A stretch of DNA of 64,000 nucleotides from Marinobacter sp. 1-4A. GTDB taxonomy: Bacteria > Pseudomonadota > Gammaproteobacteria > Pseudomonadales > Oleiphilaceae. The stretch spans positions 124,001-188,000 of the forward strand of contig NZ_VCGY01000002.1 in assembly GCF_016597725.1 (NCBI RefSeq). The letters run 5' to 3'. Positions 24,450-32,859 of the stretch are shown here, piece after piece. Every line of letters begins with the position of its first letter. Positions within the stretch are counted from its first letter, which is position 1. A program made the translations under genes and the position numbers. Below the pieces are notes generated by a model, which did not search any database, was not told the origin of the DNA, and saw only the letters and a program-made list of their open reading frames with translations.

Positions 24450-25231
24450 GCTGGCACCGGCCCATTATCTCGGGGAACCACCAGCGGATACCCCTCCTCC
24501 AATTTGATAATTCTTGCAGACAACCCGTAAACCGCAGCCAATACAGTTTCGCTTAGAACCTCAAACGGTTTGCCTGAGATGTAGCACTGCCCGTGGTGGA
24601 GCAAGAGCAAACGGTCTGCAAATCTGGCCGCCAAGTTCAAATCGTGAGCAACCGCGAGTACGGCAAAGCCCCGTTGCTTTGCTAAGCCCCTAAGCAACGA
24701 AAACACCTGCTGCTGATGCGCAGGATCGAGCGCTGATGTGCATTCGTCCAGTAACAGCAATACCGGGCCCTGCGCATCCCAAACTTGCGCCAGCACCCTC
24801 GCTAGCTGAACCCTTTGCTGTTCACCACCCGATAACCCGGGCGCAAGCCGATACCGCAGGTGGGCAATATCCAGCAGATCCATTAGCTCCAAAAGCACAG
24901 GCATGCTTTGCGATAGCGGCTCAGCCGGTCGCCCAAGGCGCACGATTTCTTCTACGGTTAGAGGGAAGTTGACCTCAACCCGTTGGGGCATTACCGCCCT
25001 GCGCTTCGCTATTTCCCGCTTCGGCCAGTGTTGTAGAGTGCACCCCGCAAAACTAATCTGCCCGCTGGCAATTCTATGCTCACCGGCCAGCCCTTTGAGG
25101 AGGGTAGATTTACCCGCACCATTGGGGCCCAGCACCACCAGCAGCTCGCCCGCATCCAACTGGAAACCAAGGTCACGAACAATTGGCTTCCCAGCCAGAT
25201 GAATACCCAAACCGTCGACGTGCAAAAGCAT
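24386..25231 (-). CDS. hmuV: Haem ABC importer ATPase HmuV
   Basis: 281 residues from the ATG at 25231, whose first base is the last base of the hmuU stop (TGATG), so translation is coupled; a longer open frame upstream is inside hmuU. Walker A is GPNGAGKST, signature LSGGEQQR, Walker [14 protein letters not shown], with [12 protein letters not shown] as H-loop. It powers HmuU-mediated haem import from the periplasm. The last 20 or so residues overlap trmL on the other strand. Last gene of the haem operon. Confidence 0.93.
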   Translation of the reverse strand: MLLHVDGLGIHLAGKPIVRDLGFQLDAGELLVVLGPNGAGKSTLLKGLAGEHRIASGQISFAGCTLQHWPKREIAKRRAVMPQRVEVNFPLTVEEIVRLGRPAEPLSQSMPVLLELMDLLDIAHLRYRLAPGLSGGEQQRVQLARVLAQVWDAQGPVLLLLDECTSALDPAHQQQVFSLLRGLAKQRGFAVLAVAHDLNLAARFADRLLLLHHGQCYISGKPFEVLSETVLAAVYGLSARIIKLEEGYPLVVPRDNGPVPAYASLSPSNTAPVNPSCRQAS

Positions 25232-26265
25232 CAGGCTATCCTTGTTCGTAACAGCAATAATAGAAAAAACGGCCCGCCGATCAGCGCCATCATCAGCCCA
25301 ATGGGCAGCTCCGCCGGGGCCACCACAATCCGCGCCAAACAATCAGCCCCAACTAACAATGTGCCTCCCGCAAGCGCACTGGCAGGTATGACGACCCGGT
25401 GCCCTGCACCCAAGGTATGACGCACCAGATGGGGAACAACCAGTCCCACAAAACCAATCAAACCACTAACTGCTACAGCCGCACCTACGCCAAGCCCGGC
25501 GATCAGTATGGCCGCGCGTTTGGTCCAGTCGGTGTTGTAACCCAAGTGCCCAACCACCTGCTCTCCCAACAAAAACGCATCCAACGGTCGCGCCAAGAAA
25601 GGAGCGGCACACAGCGACAACAAAAGCCAGGGCGCGGCCATAGCCACATCGTCCCAAGCCGCATGGCCCAAGCTGCCCATGGTCCAGAAAGTCAGTGAGC
25701 GCAGCTCTTCATCTGAGGAATAGAAGGTTAAAAGCCCTGTGCCCGCACCAGCGATGGCGTTAATGGCGATGCCCGCAAGCAGCAAGGTGGCCACCGACGT
25801 GTGGCCTGCTCTGCTGGCAATACGCCAAGCTAAGAAAACCGTTCCGCTGCCGCCTACAAAAGCCGCAATAGGCAAAGCCCAAGCACCGGCAAGATCCAGC
25901 CAACCGCCCAGCCAGGTACCGCCAAGCACAATCACCGCAATAGCAGCCAACGATGCCCCCGCCGAGACTCCAATAAGCCCGGGGTCCGCCAGCGGATTGC
26001 GGAACAAGCCTTGCAAAATAGCCCCGCATACCGCCAGTACCGCGCCTACCAAAAACCCCAGAATCAAGCGCGGTAAGCGCACATCGAAAAGAACCATTTT
26101 GGCGACCTCATCGTTCAGGTCCCCGATCAGCACGCCAAGAATGTCCGCAGCGGTTAGCGGGTAAGCACCGTTAGTGACGGAAACCACAGAGACCACCAAA
26201 GCAGCCCCCAGAATCAGCAACAGCGCAGGCCCTTTTGCAAGCCGGCCAGCACCGTCAATGATCAT
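25231..26265 (-). CDS. hmuU: Haem ABC importer permease HmuU
   Basis: About 344 residues of the FecCD/BtuC permease family with roughly ten membrane helices. Recognisable segments are VRLPRLILGFLVGAVLAVCG, GLFRNPLADPGLIGVSAGAS, FWTMGSLGHAAWDDV and GLIGFVGLVVPHLVRHTLGA. The ATG at 26265 overlaps the end of hmuT by 11 bases; the frame stays open further upstream, but that would lie inside hmuT. With HmuT and HmuV it forms an inner membrane haem importer. Substrate is assigned from the operon (HmuS, TonB receptor). Confidence 0.93.
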   Translation of the reverse strand: MIIDGAGRLAKGPALLLILGAALVVSVVSVTNGAYPLTAADILGVLIGDLNDEVAKMVLFDVRLPRLILGFLVGAVLAVCGAILQGLFRNPLADPGLIGVSAGASLAAIAVIVLGGTWLGGWLDLAGAWALPIAAFVGGSGTVFLAWRIASRAGHTSVATLLLAGIAINAIAGAGTGLLTFYSSDEELRSLTFWTMGSLGHAAWDDVAMAAPWLLLSLCAAPFLARPLDAFLLGEQVVGHLGYNTDWTKRAAILIAGLGVGAAVAVSGLIGFVGLVVPHLVRHTLGAGHRVVIPASALAGGTLLVGADCLARIVVAPAELPIGLMMALIGGPFFLLLLLRTRIA

Positions 26266-27103
26266 TGCTGGCCACCTGCCCCACTTGCGCCAGCATACTC
26301 GCGACCTCTTCCATAGCCTGCGGGAGCCTTGGACCAAACCCAAGCAGTAACATGCTGTCGCCTACGTAGTGCCTGCCCTGCCTCCAAGCATCCAACGCCG
26401 CCAACTGAGGCCATTGGGCAATGTCGAATTGCCCGGGGCGGGATTCCGCGACAACAATCGCATCTGGCCGCGACGCAAGCAGCGCTTCGCGGTTCGCGGG
26501 CTTGTATCCTGCGACCTCCGCCATGGCATTGCTTGCGCCAAGGGCTTTAAGCAGCGCATCGGCAGCCGTGTCTTCCCCGGCAATCATAACGCCATGATTA
26601 CCGGCAGCCATGAGAAACAACACGCGTACGGAGTTACCTTCAGAAGCTAGGGATATGCGCTCAACCCGTGTGCGGATGTCATCGATTATGGCGCTTGCCT
26701 GCGCTTGCTTGCCGAGAATCCGGCCAACTTCACGGATACGGGCCATAGTGTCTGCCGGCGACCGGGCCACCGGTAACTTTATAACGTCCACACCCGCCTG
26801 AGACAGCCGTTCCAGAGTTTTATTCGGGGCTGCTTCTACCGTCGTAAGCAACACATCCGGGCGCAATGAAAGCACACCCTCGAAAGGAAGGGCGCGCAAG
26901 TAACCCACCTTGGGCAACGACTGCACCTGCGCAGGGTAGTTGCTGGTTGTATCAACGCCCACTAGGCTACCTTGAGCCTCCAAAGCGTAAACAGTTTCGG
27001 TGATACTGCCATCGGCGCTAACAATGCGTGGCTGCGCAGCCTCGGCCAAGGTCGCAAATGACAGCAAAGCTGCGCTCAGAGCCATCAAAACCATCACGCG
27101 CAT
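26255..27103 (-). CDS. hmuT: Periplasmic haem-binding protein HmuT
   Basis: 282 residues: signal peptide (MRVMVLMALSAALLSFATLA, cleaved near AEAAQ), then a class III periplasmic binding fold (PRIVSADGSITETVYALEAQ, GYLRALPFEGVLSLRPDVLL, AAGNHGVMIAGEDTAADALL). Such proteins carry haem from the TonB receptor to HmuUV. It overlaps hmuS by 10 bases at its start and hmuU by 11 at its end, indicating a tightly coupled operon. The long alpha helix that joins the two lobes lies around residues 115-145. Confidence 0.92.
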   Translation of the reverse strand: MRVMVLMALSAALLSFATLAEAAQPRIVSADGSITETVYALEAQGSLVGVDTTSNYPAQVQSLPKVGYLRALPFEGVLSLRPDVLLTTVEAAPNKTLERLSQAGVDVIKLPVARSPADTMARIREVGRILGKQAQASAIIDDIRTRVERISLASEGNSVRVLFLMAAGNHGVMIAGEDTAADALLKALGASNAMAEVAGYKPANREALLASRPDAIVVAESRPGQFDIAQWPQLAALDAWRQGRHYVGDSMLLLGFGPRLPQAMEEVASMLAQVGQVASNDH

Positions 27104-28170
27104 AAGCTGCTCTCCAACACCTCAACCTCACGCTGCCAATCGGCAGATTCGGGGTTGCCCGGCTTACGGTTGCCAAACAGCGTAATCACAATCTCGCCAT
27201 CTGCGTTGTAGCCCTCTAACGACGTGATGGTGCCATCGGTCGATGGCCTGCGAACCACAAACCAGTCTGTGATGCCGTCGGTATTCGCGTGTAGGTTGAA
27301 GCCTTTATCCAACACATTCATCCAAGGCCCCGTGCGCATCAGTTTGTTTACCTTTCCGGCAAAAATCTGAACAATGCCCGGGTTACCCACAAACACCATA
27401 ATCTCGCACTGGTTAGCCTTGGCCTGCTCCAGAATCTTATCAAGGGGTGAAAACACCTCTGGTGCAGTTGGTTTTAGGCGGGTAACCCACTCTGAGCCAA
27501 TCAGCTCTACTGCGGTTAGGCGGTCTACTTTGTTGCGCTTGAGCATCGCGTGAAAATGGTGCACATCTTTCAGCTTGGACCAGTCATTACGCAACGCGTC
27601 GACATCAACAGTGTTGGCATCAACGCGAGACGCTTTCGCTGGCACTGGCGCCAGCTGTGGTGCGGCCAATGAGTTATCGAGATAGTTACCTAGCAATGCA
27701 TCCCAAGCAGCGGAGTCTGTTGCCTCTGTTTTATATATCTTGTGCAGCGCCAAGCCGTAAGCACTGAAAAACTGCAGGCTTTCCCGGCTAATCTCGCCGG
27801 TGTTTTCAGTGACTAGGTAGCCGTGGGCCCACTGGTTGAGGAATACACGAACATCGATATCTCCAACGGCTAACCCCATCGCACCTTTACCAGCCACTTT
27901 GAACTGGTTGAAGGTGGCCGTTACTTCATGAACAACCTGATCGTTTCGGGTCAGGATCATCACGTCGCCCACATCATCCATATCGCTCAACAGGGCACCA
28001 AACTCATGTTTTAAAGGGCGGACACCCTCATTGCGAGTGAGCAAAAGCTCCAGCTCGCTCACGCCGAGCTGTTGTGCGGCATTGCGAATGCGCAGCTTGG
28101 GCTGTTCTTGCAGAAGAGCTTTCCAGCGCTGCGCCAGACTGGTTTCCGGCTTGGTTGCTAAAGCTTCCAT
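27094..28170 (-). CDS. hmuS: Haem-handling/degrading factor HmuS (HemS)
   Basis: 358 residues from the ATG at 28170. The frame can be read from a TTG at 28191, but GCGAGG lies well placed before the ATG. Two repeated HemS domains are visible: RWKALLQEQPKLRIRNAAQQ with GDVMILTRNDQVVHE, and LRNDWSKLKDVHHFHAMLKR with EIMVFVGNPGIVQIF. HemS-type proteins bind cytoplasmic haem and help release its iron or pass it on. The start codon lies next to the stop of the upstream lipoprotein gene. Confidence 0.92.
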   Translation of the reverse strand: MEALATKPETSLAQRWKALLQEQPKLRIRNAAQQLGVSELELLLTRNEGVRPLKHEFGALLSDMDDVGDVMILTRNDQVVHEVTATFNQFKVAGKGAMGLAVGDIDVRVFLNQWAHGYLVTENTGEISRESLQFFSAYGLALHKIYKTEATDSAAWDALLGNYLDNSLAAPQLAPVPAKASRVDANTVDVDALRNDWSKLKDVHHFHAMLKRNKVDRLTAVELIGSEWVTRLKPTAPEVFSPLDKILEQAKANQCEIMVFVGNPGIVQIFAGKVNKLMRTGPWMNVLDKGFNLHANTDGITDWFVVRRPSTDGTITSLEGYNADGEIVITLFGNRKPGNPESADWQREVEVLESSLCA

Positions 28171-28171
28171 A

Positions 28172-29335
28172 TCAATTTGCCTCGCTTTCAAGAGTTACTT
28201 CTTTCCAACGGATTTCGGGCTGACCACTCGCACCGTCGGCTCCGTAATAGTTGATAACCTGCATTGCGTAGACAGGTGCAGAAGGGTCACTGGAGTTGCT
28301 ATCTATCAGGTAAACGCGGAAGTTCGGCCAGAGTTTATGAGCGCCCTGCAGGTTGTATTCGTACCAGATGTTTTCGCTAAAGAGCCCACCGGTTGCATCC
28401 GCCGAATAGGCACGAGCAAGGGATTGGCCGTTGCTGTCAATGGTGGCGCTGGGATAGGCCGAGAGTTCTGACCATGGAATAGGCCCAAGTGCACCACCAT
28501 TGCCCGAGCCTGAAGGCCCGCTGTTGGTTTTCACATACCATTCGCGCCCCGAATACCCTATTTGGACATCCCAGGCATCGGAGGTGGCGCAATCAACAAT
28601 GGAGTTGCTGTCAAAATCGAAGCAACTGTTACCCCCGTCATAGTTTTCGGGCCTGCTTCGGCTGAAGGTAAGCGTGCTATCGGAGAGCTGAGTGGTGCCT
28701 GCAGCCTGCACCTGAAACTCGATGGTGAAACCCTTTATGCCCTCGGGCTGATTATTCTCATCTACCTCGCGCGTAGGGAAATTGAAGTCCAGGATACGCA
28801 TACGGGCGTAACTATCACCCGTGTTTGAGCGCACCAGATAGCCAACACCCGGGGCTTCTGATATTACACCTCCCGCGCCATACTCGGACCAGTCATCACC
28901 CAGAGCATAAACAACACCGTCTGGCGCCCAGGTTTCTGGGGCCATAAATGTGTCCTTTAGGTGGTCTAGCTCGCCATCCGCAGTGGCATTTAGAAATTGA
29001 TTGGCGTCGGGTTCGCCGGAGTCCGTATAAAACGATGCCTGTGAGTCCCCCAATGCACCTACCACATTGCCGTCTCCGGAAGCGCCGGAATTCAGCTGGA
29101 TACTGGTTCGGTTGAGCGCTAGATGCCAGTCTCCGTCACTGGCTACCATCTCGCCTGTACCAAGATTCAGATAGCTGGTTCCCGCTTTGGCATCAATAAC
29201 TTTCTGGTTGAATTCACGGTCGGTTTGCCCACCATCTTCACCGCCTCCAGCAATGCTGTTATCACTACCACCGCCACAGGCGGTCACCATCAGACCGAGG
29301 GCCGGTACCAGAACTTTCAGGTATTGCTTCTGCAT
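28172..29335 (-). CDS. Lipoprotein of the haem operon, probable HmuY-like haem-binding protein
   Basis: 387 residues from the ATG at 29335 (AAGGA nine bases before). A lipobox VTAC gives acylated Cys20, followed by a Gly/Asp-rich linker. Two Trp-containing beta-rich blocks follow (GDWHLALNRTSIQLNSG and SDAWDVQIGYSGREWYV). The second half ends with a strand-rich stretch (FRVYLIDSNSSDPSAPVYAM). This fits HmuY-type haem-capturing lipoproteins, found beside HmuR-like receptors, and may contain two such domains. The family call is from memory of pattern, not a search. It lies between the TonB receptor and hmuS on one transcript. Confidence 0.6.
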   Translation of the reverse strand: MQKQYLKVLVPALGLMVTACGGGSDNSIAGGGEDGGQTDREFNQKVIDAKAGTSYLNLGTGEMVASDGDWHLALNRTSIQLNSGASGDGNVVGALGDSQASFYTDSGEPDANQFLNATADGELDHLKDTFMAPETWAPDGVVYALGDDWSEYGAGGVISEAPGVGYLVRSNTGDSYARMRILDFNFPTREVDENNQPEGIKGFTIEFQVQAAGTTQLSDSTLTFSRSRPENYDGGNSCFDFDSNSIVDCATSDAWDVQIGYSGREWYVKTNSGPSGSGNGGALGPIPWSELSAYPSATIDSNGQSLARAYSADATGGLFSENIWYEYNLQGAHKLWPNFRVYLIDSNSSDPSAPVYAMQVINYYGADGASGQPEIRWKEVTLESEAN

Positions 29336-29367
29336 AGCTTCATTCCTTTTTGCAGTTGGTAAGGTGA

Positions 29368-31395
29368 TCACGGACCACCGAGAGTCAAAGAAAAACCGGT
29401 GTAGAGAAAACGCCCGGCCACGGGCCGAAAATCATCGGGGTCGGAAAAGTCACGCTGGCTATCGGCGAGGTTATCGGCACCGGCAAACAGCTGTAATTCG
29501 GGGACTATTTGATAATTGAGCTTCAGGTCGAGAGCTGTATATCCGGGGGACTTGCTGCCTGTGACAGCATCAACGTATTCGGAGCTCTGGTTTCGGGCTC
29601 GCAGAGACCAGGACAAACCTTCAATACCGGTCAACCCATCAATAGATGCCTGCAACTGATGCTGCGGGCGACGGTTAAGTTCATTTCCGCTTGCCACATC
29701 TTCCGTTTCGGTCCAGGTGTATCCGGCAGAGAGGCGCCAACCATCGGTTATTTGCCAGCCAGCAGTGGATTCAACACCCCAGGTGCGAGCCTGCTCGATG
29801 TTGTTGTAACGATAGATAACAACATTGTCGGTGCGGGCATCGGTGGCGGTCTGGTCAATTTCTGTTTGGACAAGGTCGTCGATATCATTGAAGAAGCCAT
29901 TTACCTCGAACCACAGTGCTTTTTCGAAGTGGCCACCGAAGCCGAGCTGGTAACTGATGGAAGATTCTGGCTCGAGTTGCGGGTTACCATTCACGATATA
30001 ACCCAGTTGGCTGTGATCGAAACGGTAATGACGCTCTTTGAGGTTGGCCACTCGATATCCGGTTCCCACACCGGCACGAATAAAGCTGTCAAACCCTTTC
30101 CGATCCTCAAAGCCCAAACGAGCATTGATCTTTGGCGCTAGATGGTAATCAAAGTCTGAGTCTTTTTGGCCACGCAGGCCTGTTACGACCTCCAGATTGT
30201 CCAACGCGAACCAAGTGTCCTGAACCCAGAGTTCATAGCCTTCCCGGGAGAATCTCTCATCGCTGGCAAGCTCTGACGTGCCATCTTTGAATTGCTCAAG
30301 AGTTTCACGCCTTATGTCAACGCCAAGCTGTAAGCTGTGAGCCTCACCCACCGCCGACTCAATGTGCCCGGATGCTTGCGACATGGAGATGTCCGCCTGA
30401 CGGTTATCGAATCGACCAGTGGCAGAATACTTTGAAGTGTCATCATCAAGCTGCTCGTGCAATAGTGCCCAATGCCCGCGCATACCTTCGCCATTCCCAT
30501 GGTCGCCAGCCAGTGTCGCACGCAGCCTGCGCACGTCTTCTTCTTTGCCCTGGTTGATGGTGCCACCCGGAAGGGTGCTAAAGCGGGAACTCGAACTCTC
30601 ATCAAACACCGAGCCGGTCCAAGACAAGGCGTTATTTGCAGATGGCCGCCAATCCACCCGCATCGTTGCGTCGTTGCGGTCGTATTCATCACCCGGCCGA
30701 GCCCAGATGTCCGGCTCCGGGTCAATGCCATCTGAATGCTGTGTTGAGCCAGAAGCTCGCACGCCCCATTGCTCATTGCCGGCGGAAACCTCTGCGCGGC
30801 CACTGTAGCGAGCGGCGTCCCATTTCTCGCCGGAGGGGTTCTGGTCGGCATAACTACCGAGATCTGCCGAGAAGTTGCCTTTCATTCCGGCTGCCACTTT
30901 TCGGGTAATCACGTTAACAACGCCGCCCATGGCGGCACTGCCGTATTGTGCCGATACCGCACCCTTCACAACTTCAATGCGCTCAATATCAAGCACCGAG
31001 AGTTGGCTCACATCAACAGAAGAGCCTGTGGTGGCAGTGACGGGCAATCCATCCACAAGCACCAGCACACGGTCTGCATCAATACCCTGCAACCAGACTT
31101 CGTACCCCGGCTTGCCGTGTATTTCCCGCAACTGCAGGCCCGGCACATTAATCAGCGCTTCTTTGAGGTTGCGAGCATGGGTTCTCTCAATTTCCCGGGC
31201 GGTGACTACTTCGGTTCTCACCGGAGTATCCAACACCGTTCTTTCACTACGGGTGCCCGTAATAACCAACTCGTCAAGATAGCCGGCTGCATGTAGCGGA
31301 GCAGAAGTTGCCAAACACACAACAAGCGCGAGTGAAGACTGGAGCACATTCGACAAAACGGAAACAGAAGAATTCAAAGCAGACCCCGTAAGCAA
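29368..31395 (-). CDS. hmuR: TonB-dependent haem/haemoglobin receptor (HmuR-like)
   Basis: About 675 residues: signal peptide (ends near APLHAAG), TonB box region DELVITGTR, plug domain (EALINVPGLQLREIHGKPGY, VDGLPVT, SVLDIERIEVVKGAVSAQYG, AMGGVVNVITRK) and a 22-strand barrel with an aromatic-rich C-terminal strand (YTGFSLTLGGP). It imports haem or haemoprotein-derived haem across the outer membrane. First gene of the operon. No ATG is available at the 5' end; TTG at 31395, TTG at 31377 or a GTG slightly downstream are the possible starts, so the exact N-terminus is open. Fur-like boxes lie just upstream. Confidence 0.88.
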   Translation of the reverse strand: MLTGSALNSSVSVLSNVLQSSLALVVCLATSAPLHAAGYLDELVITGTRSERTVLDTPVRTEVVTAREIERTHARNLKEALINVPGLQLREIHGKPGYEVWLQGIDADRVLVLVDGLPVTATTGSSVDVSQLSVLDIERIEVVKGAVSAQYGSAAMGGVVNVITRKVAAGMKGNFSADLGSYADQNPSGEKWDAARYSGRAEVSAGNEQWGVRASGSTQHSDGIDPEPDIWARPGDEYDRNDATMRVDWRPSANNALSWTGSVFDESSSSRFSTLPGGTINQGKEEDVRRLRATLAGDHGNGEGMRGHWALLHEQLDDDTSKYSATGRFDNRQADISMSQASGHIESAVGEAHSLQLGVDIRRETLEQFKDGTSELASDERFSREGYELWVQDTWFALDNLEVVTGLRGQKDSDFDYHLAPKINARLGFEDRKGFDSFIRAGVGTGYRVANLKERHYRFDHSQLGYIVNGNPQLEPESSISYQLGFGGHFEKALWFEVNGFFNDIDDLVQTEIDQTATDARTDNVVIYRYNNIEQARTWGVESTAGWQITDGWRLSAGYTWTETEDVASGNELNRRPQHQLQASIDGLTGIEGLSWSLRARNQSSEYVDAVTGSKSPGYTALDLKLNYQIVPELQLFAGADNLADSQRDFSDPDDFRPVAGRFLYTGFSLTLGGP

Positions 31396-31402
31396 TAATA
31401 CG

Positions 31403-31472
31403 AATACGAGGGATTCTCATTAACCAATAGATTTAAATCAAGACTTTTTGTTAATGAGACTCAATTTTATTT
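31403..31472 (-). promoter_or_regulatory. Haem operon promoter with two Fur-like boxes
   Basis: Box 1 (31403-31421, reading AATGAGAATCCCTCGTATT on the minus strand) has a perfect left half AATGAGAAT and matches the 19-base Fur pattern at 14 of 18 positions by eye. Box 2 (31454-31472) contains AATGAGACT and scores the same. On the minus strand TTGATT is followed after 17 bases by GAGAAT, a passable promoter whose -10 lies inside box 1. This is the expected arrangement for iron repression of hmuR. Fur identity is inferred. Confidence 0.6.
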
Positions 31473-31583
31473 GGGCCACACTTGAAAGGCGAAGCTATGG
31501 ATGAAGTGAGGGGCTTAAAACTAAGGAAGGCCGTACGGAATTCGTGATCGCAGAGACGGAGCGCGACTTCCCGTTAAACTACA

Positions 31584-31615
31584 AACAGCCCGGCACAGGT
31601 CCGGGCTGTTTTTTT
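31584..31615. terminator. Strong hairpin terminator between hmuR and secB
   Basis: AACAGCCCGG (31584-31593) pairs exactly with CCGGGCTGTT (31601-31610) around a 7-base loop, and seven T in a row follow on the plus strand (31609-31615). On the minus strand it lies about 20 bases after the secB stop but is followed by only three T. It may serve secB in a bidirectional way. The better orientation is plus, where no protein gene is seen upstream between 31473 and 31583. Confidence 0.8.
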
Positions 31616-31629
31616 ACCAACAACTCATA

Positions 31630-32133
31630 TCAATGAGTCTGCTGCTCTGCACCGGCTTCACCGGCTGCCTCTTCCTGCTTGCGCTGAAGGGCTTGCGCGT
31701 AGATAGCATCGAAGTTAACCGGTGCCAACATCAGCGCCGGGAAGCTGCCTTTATTGACGACCCCATCGATTGCTTCACGTGCATAGGGGAACAAGATCGT
31801 GGGGCAATAGGCGCCCAGCATCTGGCCAAGCTGAGGGCCTTCAATGCCCGCCACAAGAAACACACCTGCTTGTTGAATCTCAACAATATAAGCGACCTTC
31901 TCATCAATTTTGGCGGTAACGGTAAGGGATAGAACAACCTCGTATTGGTTATCACTCACCTTTGAGTGCGAGGTGTTCAAATCCAGATTCACCTGCGGCT
32001 TCCACTGCTCTTGGAATACAACTGGCGAGTTGGGGGATTCGAAAGACAGGTCCTTCACGTAAATACGCTGAAGGGCAAACTGGGCTTGGTTCTGGTTTTC
32101 ACTGCCTGCTGCGGCTTGTGGATTCTCAGCCAT
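31630..32133 (-). CDS. secB: Protein-export chaperone SecB
   Basis: 167 residues with the SecB core (LQRIYVKDLSFESPNSPVVF, QQAGVFLVAGIEGPQLGQML, PTILFPYAREAIDGVVNKGS, PALMLAPVNFDAIYAQAL). It keeps preproteins unfolded and delivers them to SecA. The ATG at 32133 is preceded at six bases by AAAGGA; the in-frame TTG two codons earlier is unlikely. Upstream is the rhodanese-like gene, as in the enterobacterial yibN-grxC-secB order, but the 153-base gap does not hold a grxC gene. Confidence 0.96.
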   Translation of the reverse strand: MAENPQAAAGSENQNQAQFALQRIYVKDLSFESPNSPVVFQEQWKPQVNLDLNTSHSKVSDNQYEVVLSLTVTAKIDEKVAYIVEIQQAGVFLVAGIEGPQLGQMLGAYCPTILFPYAREAIDGVVNKGSFPALMLAPVNFDAIYAQALQRKQEEAAGEAGAEQQTH

Positions 32134-32286
32134 GTTCAATCCTTTTGCTTTTGTAAGGAGTCGTTAGAGTGGGCGTGGGGCCCGTTGTTATGGTTACATC
32201 TGCCGCCACAGTCTACTGCCAGACGGCGATCAGTTATGTGAAACAGTGCGGCAGATCAGAGCTCAGATCAAGCTCTGCTATCGCTT

Positions 32287-32703
32287 TTACTTCTTTACCA
32301 GCGGTAGGTTGCTGGCTTTCCAGTCGCTAATGCCACCATTTAGCCGAACCACATTGGCAAAACCTTCTGCGTTCAACTGTTTGACGGCCATGGCCGAGTG
32401 CTGGCCCATTTTATCAGCCACGATGATCTGTTTGTTTTTGTGTTTATTCAGCTCGGCAGCCCGACTTTTGAGACTGCTCAGCGGAATATTCACAGAACCC
32501 GTAATACGGCCTTCGCCAAACTCTTTGCGATCACGGATATCAACCACAATTGCCTCATCCCGGTTTATCAGGCTCACGGCGCCTTGGGCGGAAATTTTAG
32601 CGCCACCCCGCCTGGACTCCAGCACCAGAATAGCAACCAAAAAGGCCACAAACAGCGAGGCAAGAACGTAGTGGTTAACGACAAATTCAAACAACCGATC
32701 CAT
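32287..32703 (-). CDS. Membrane-anchored rhodanese-like protein (YibN-like)
   Basis: 138 residues: an N-terminal membrane helix (about 8-28), then a rhodanese fold (AVSLINRDEAIVVDIRDRKE, GRITGSVNIPLSSLKSR, GFANVVRLNGGISDWKASNL). The loop that normally holds the catalytic Cys reads VADKMGQHSA, with Asp97 where the Cys is expected, so sulfurtransferase activity is unlikely. Homologues sit beside secB in many gammaproteobacteria. Its role is unclear; a protein-protein interaction or membrane-associated function is possible. Confidence 0.88.
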   Translation of the reverse strand: MDRLFEFVVNHYVLASLFVAFLVAILVLESRRGGAKISAQGAVSLINRDEAIVVDIRDRKEFGEGRITGSVNIPLSSLKSRAAELNKHKNKQIIVADKMGQHSAMAVKQLNAEGFANVVRLNGGISDWKASNLPLVKK

Positions 32704-32859
32704 GAGGTTACCCTGACAATAAGTTTGGGCGGATTATACACAGCCTGCTCGCCGGACAGAAGGCGACCATACAGGTGACGACTGTGGCCTCAAAGCCCAA
32801 AAATGGATAAGCTTAATATCTACTTCTGTAAACTTACCGCTATTCTACTTCCGGACTGA

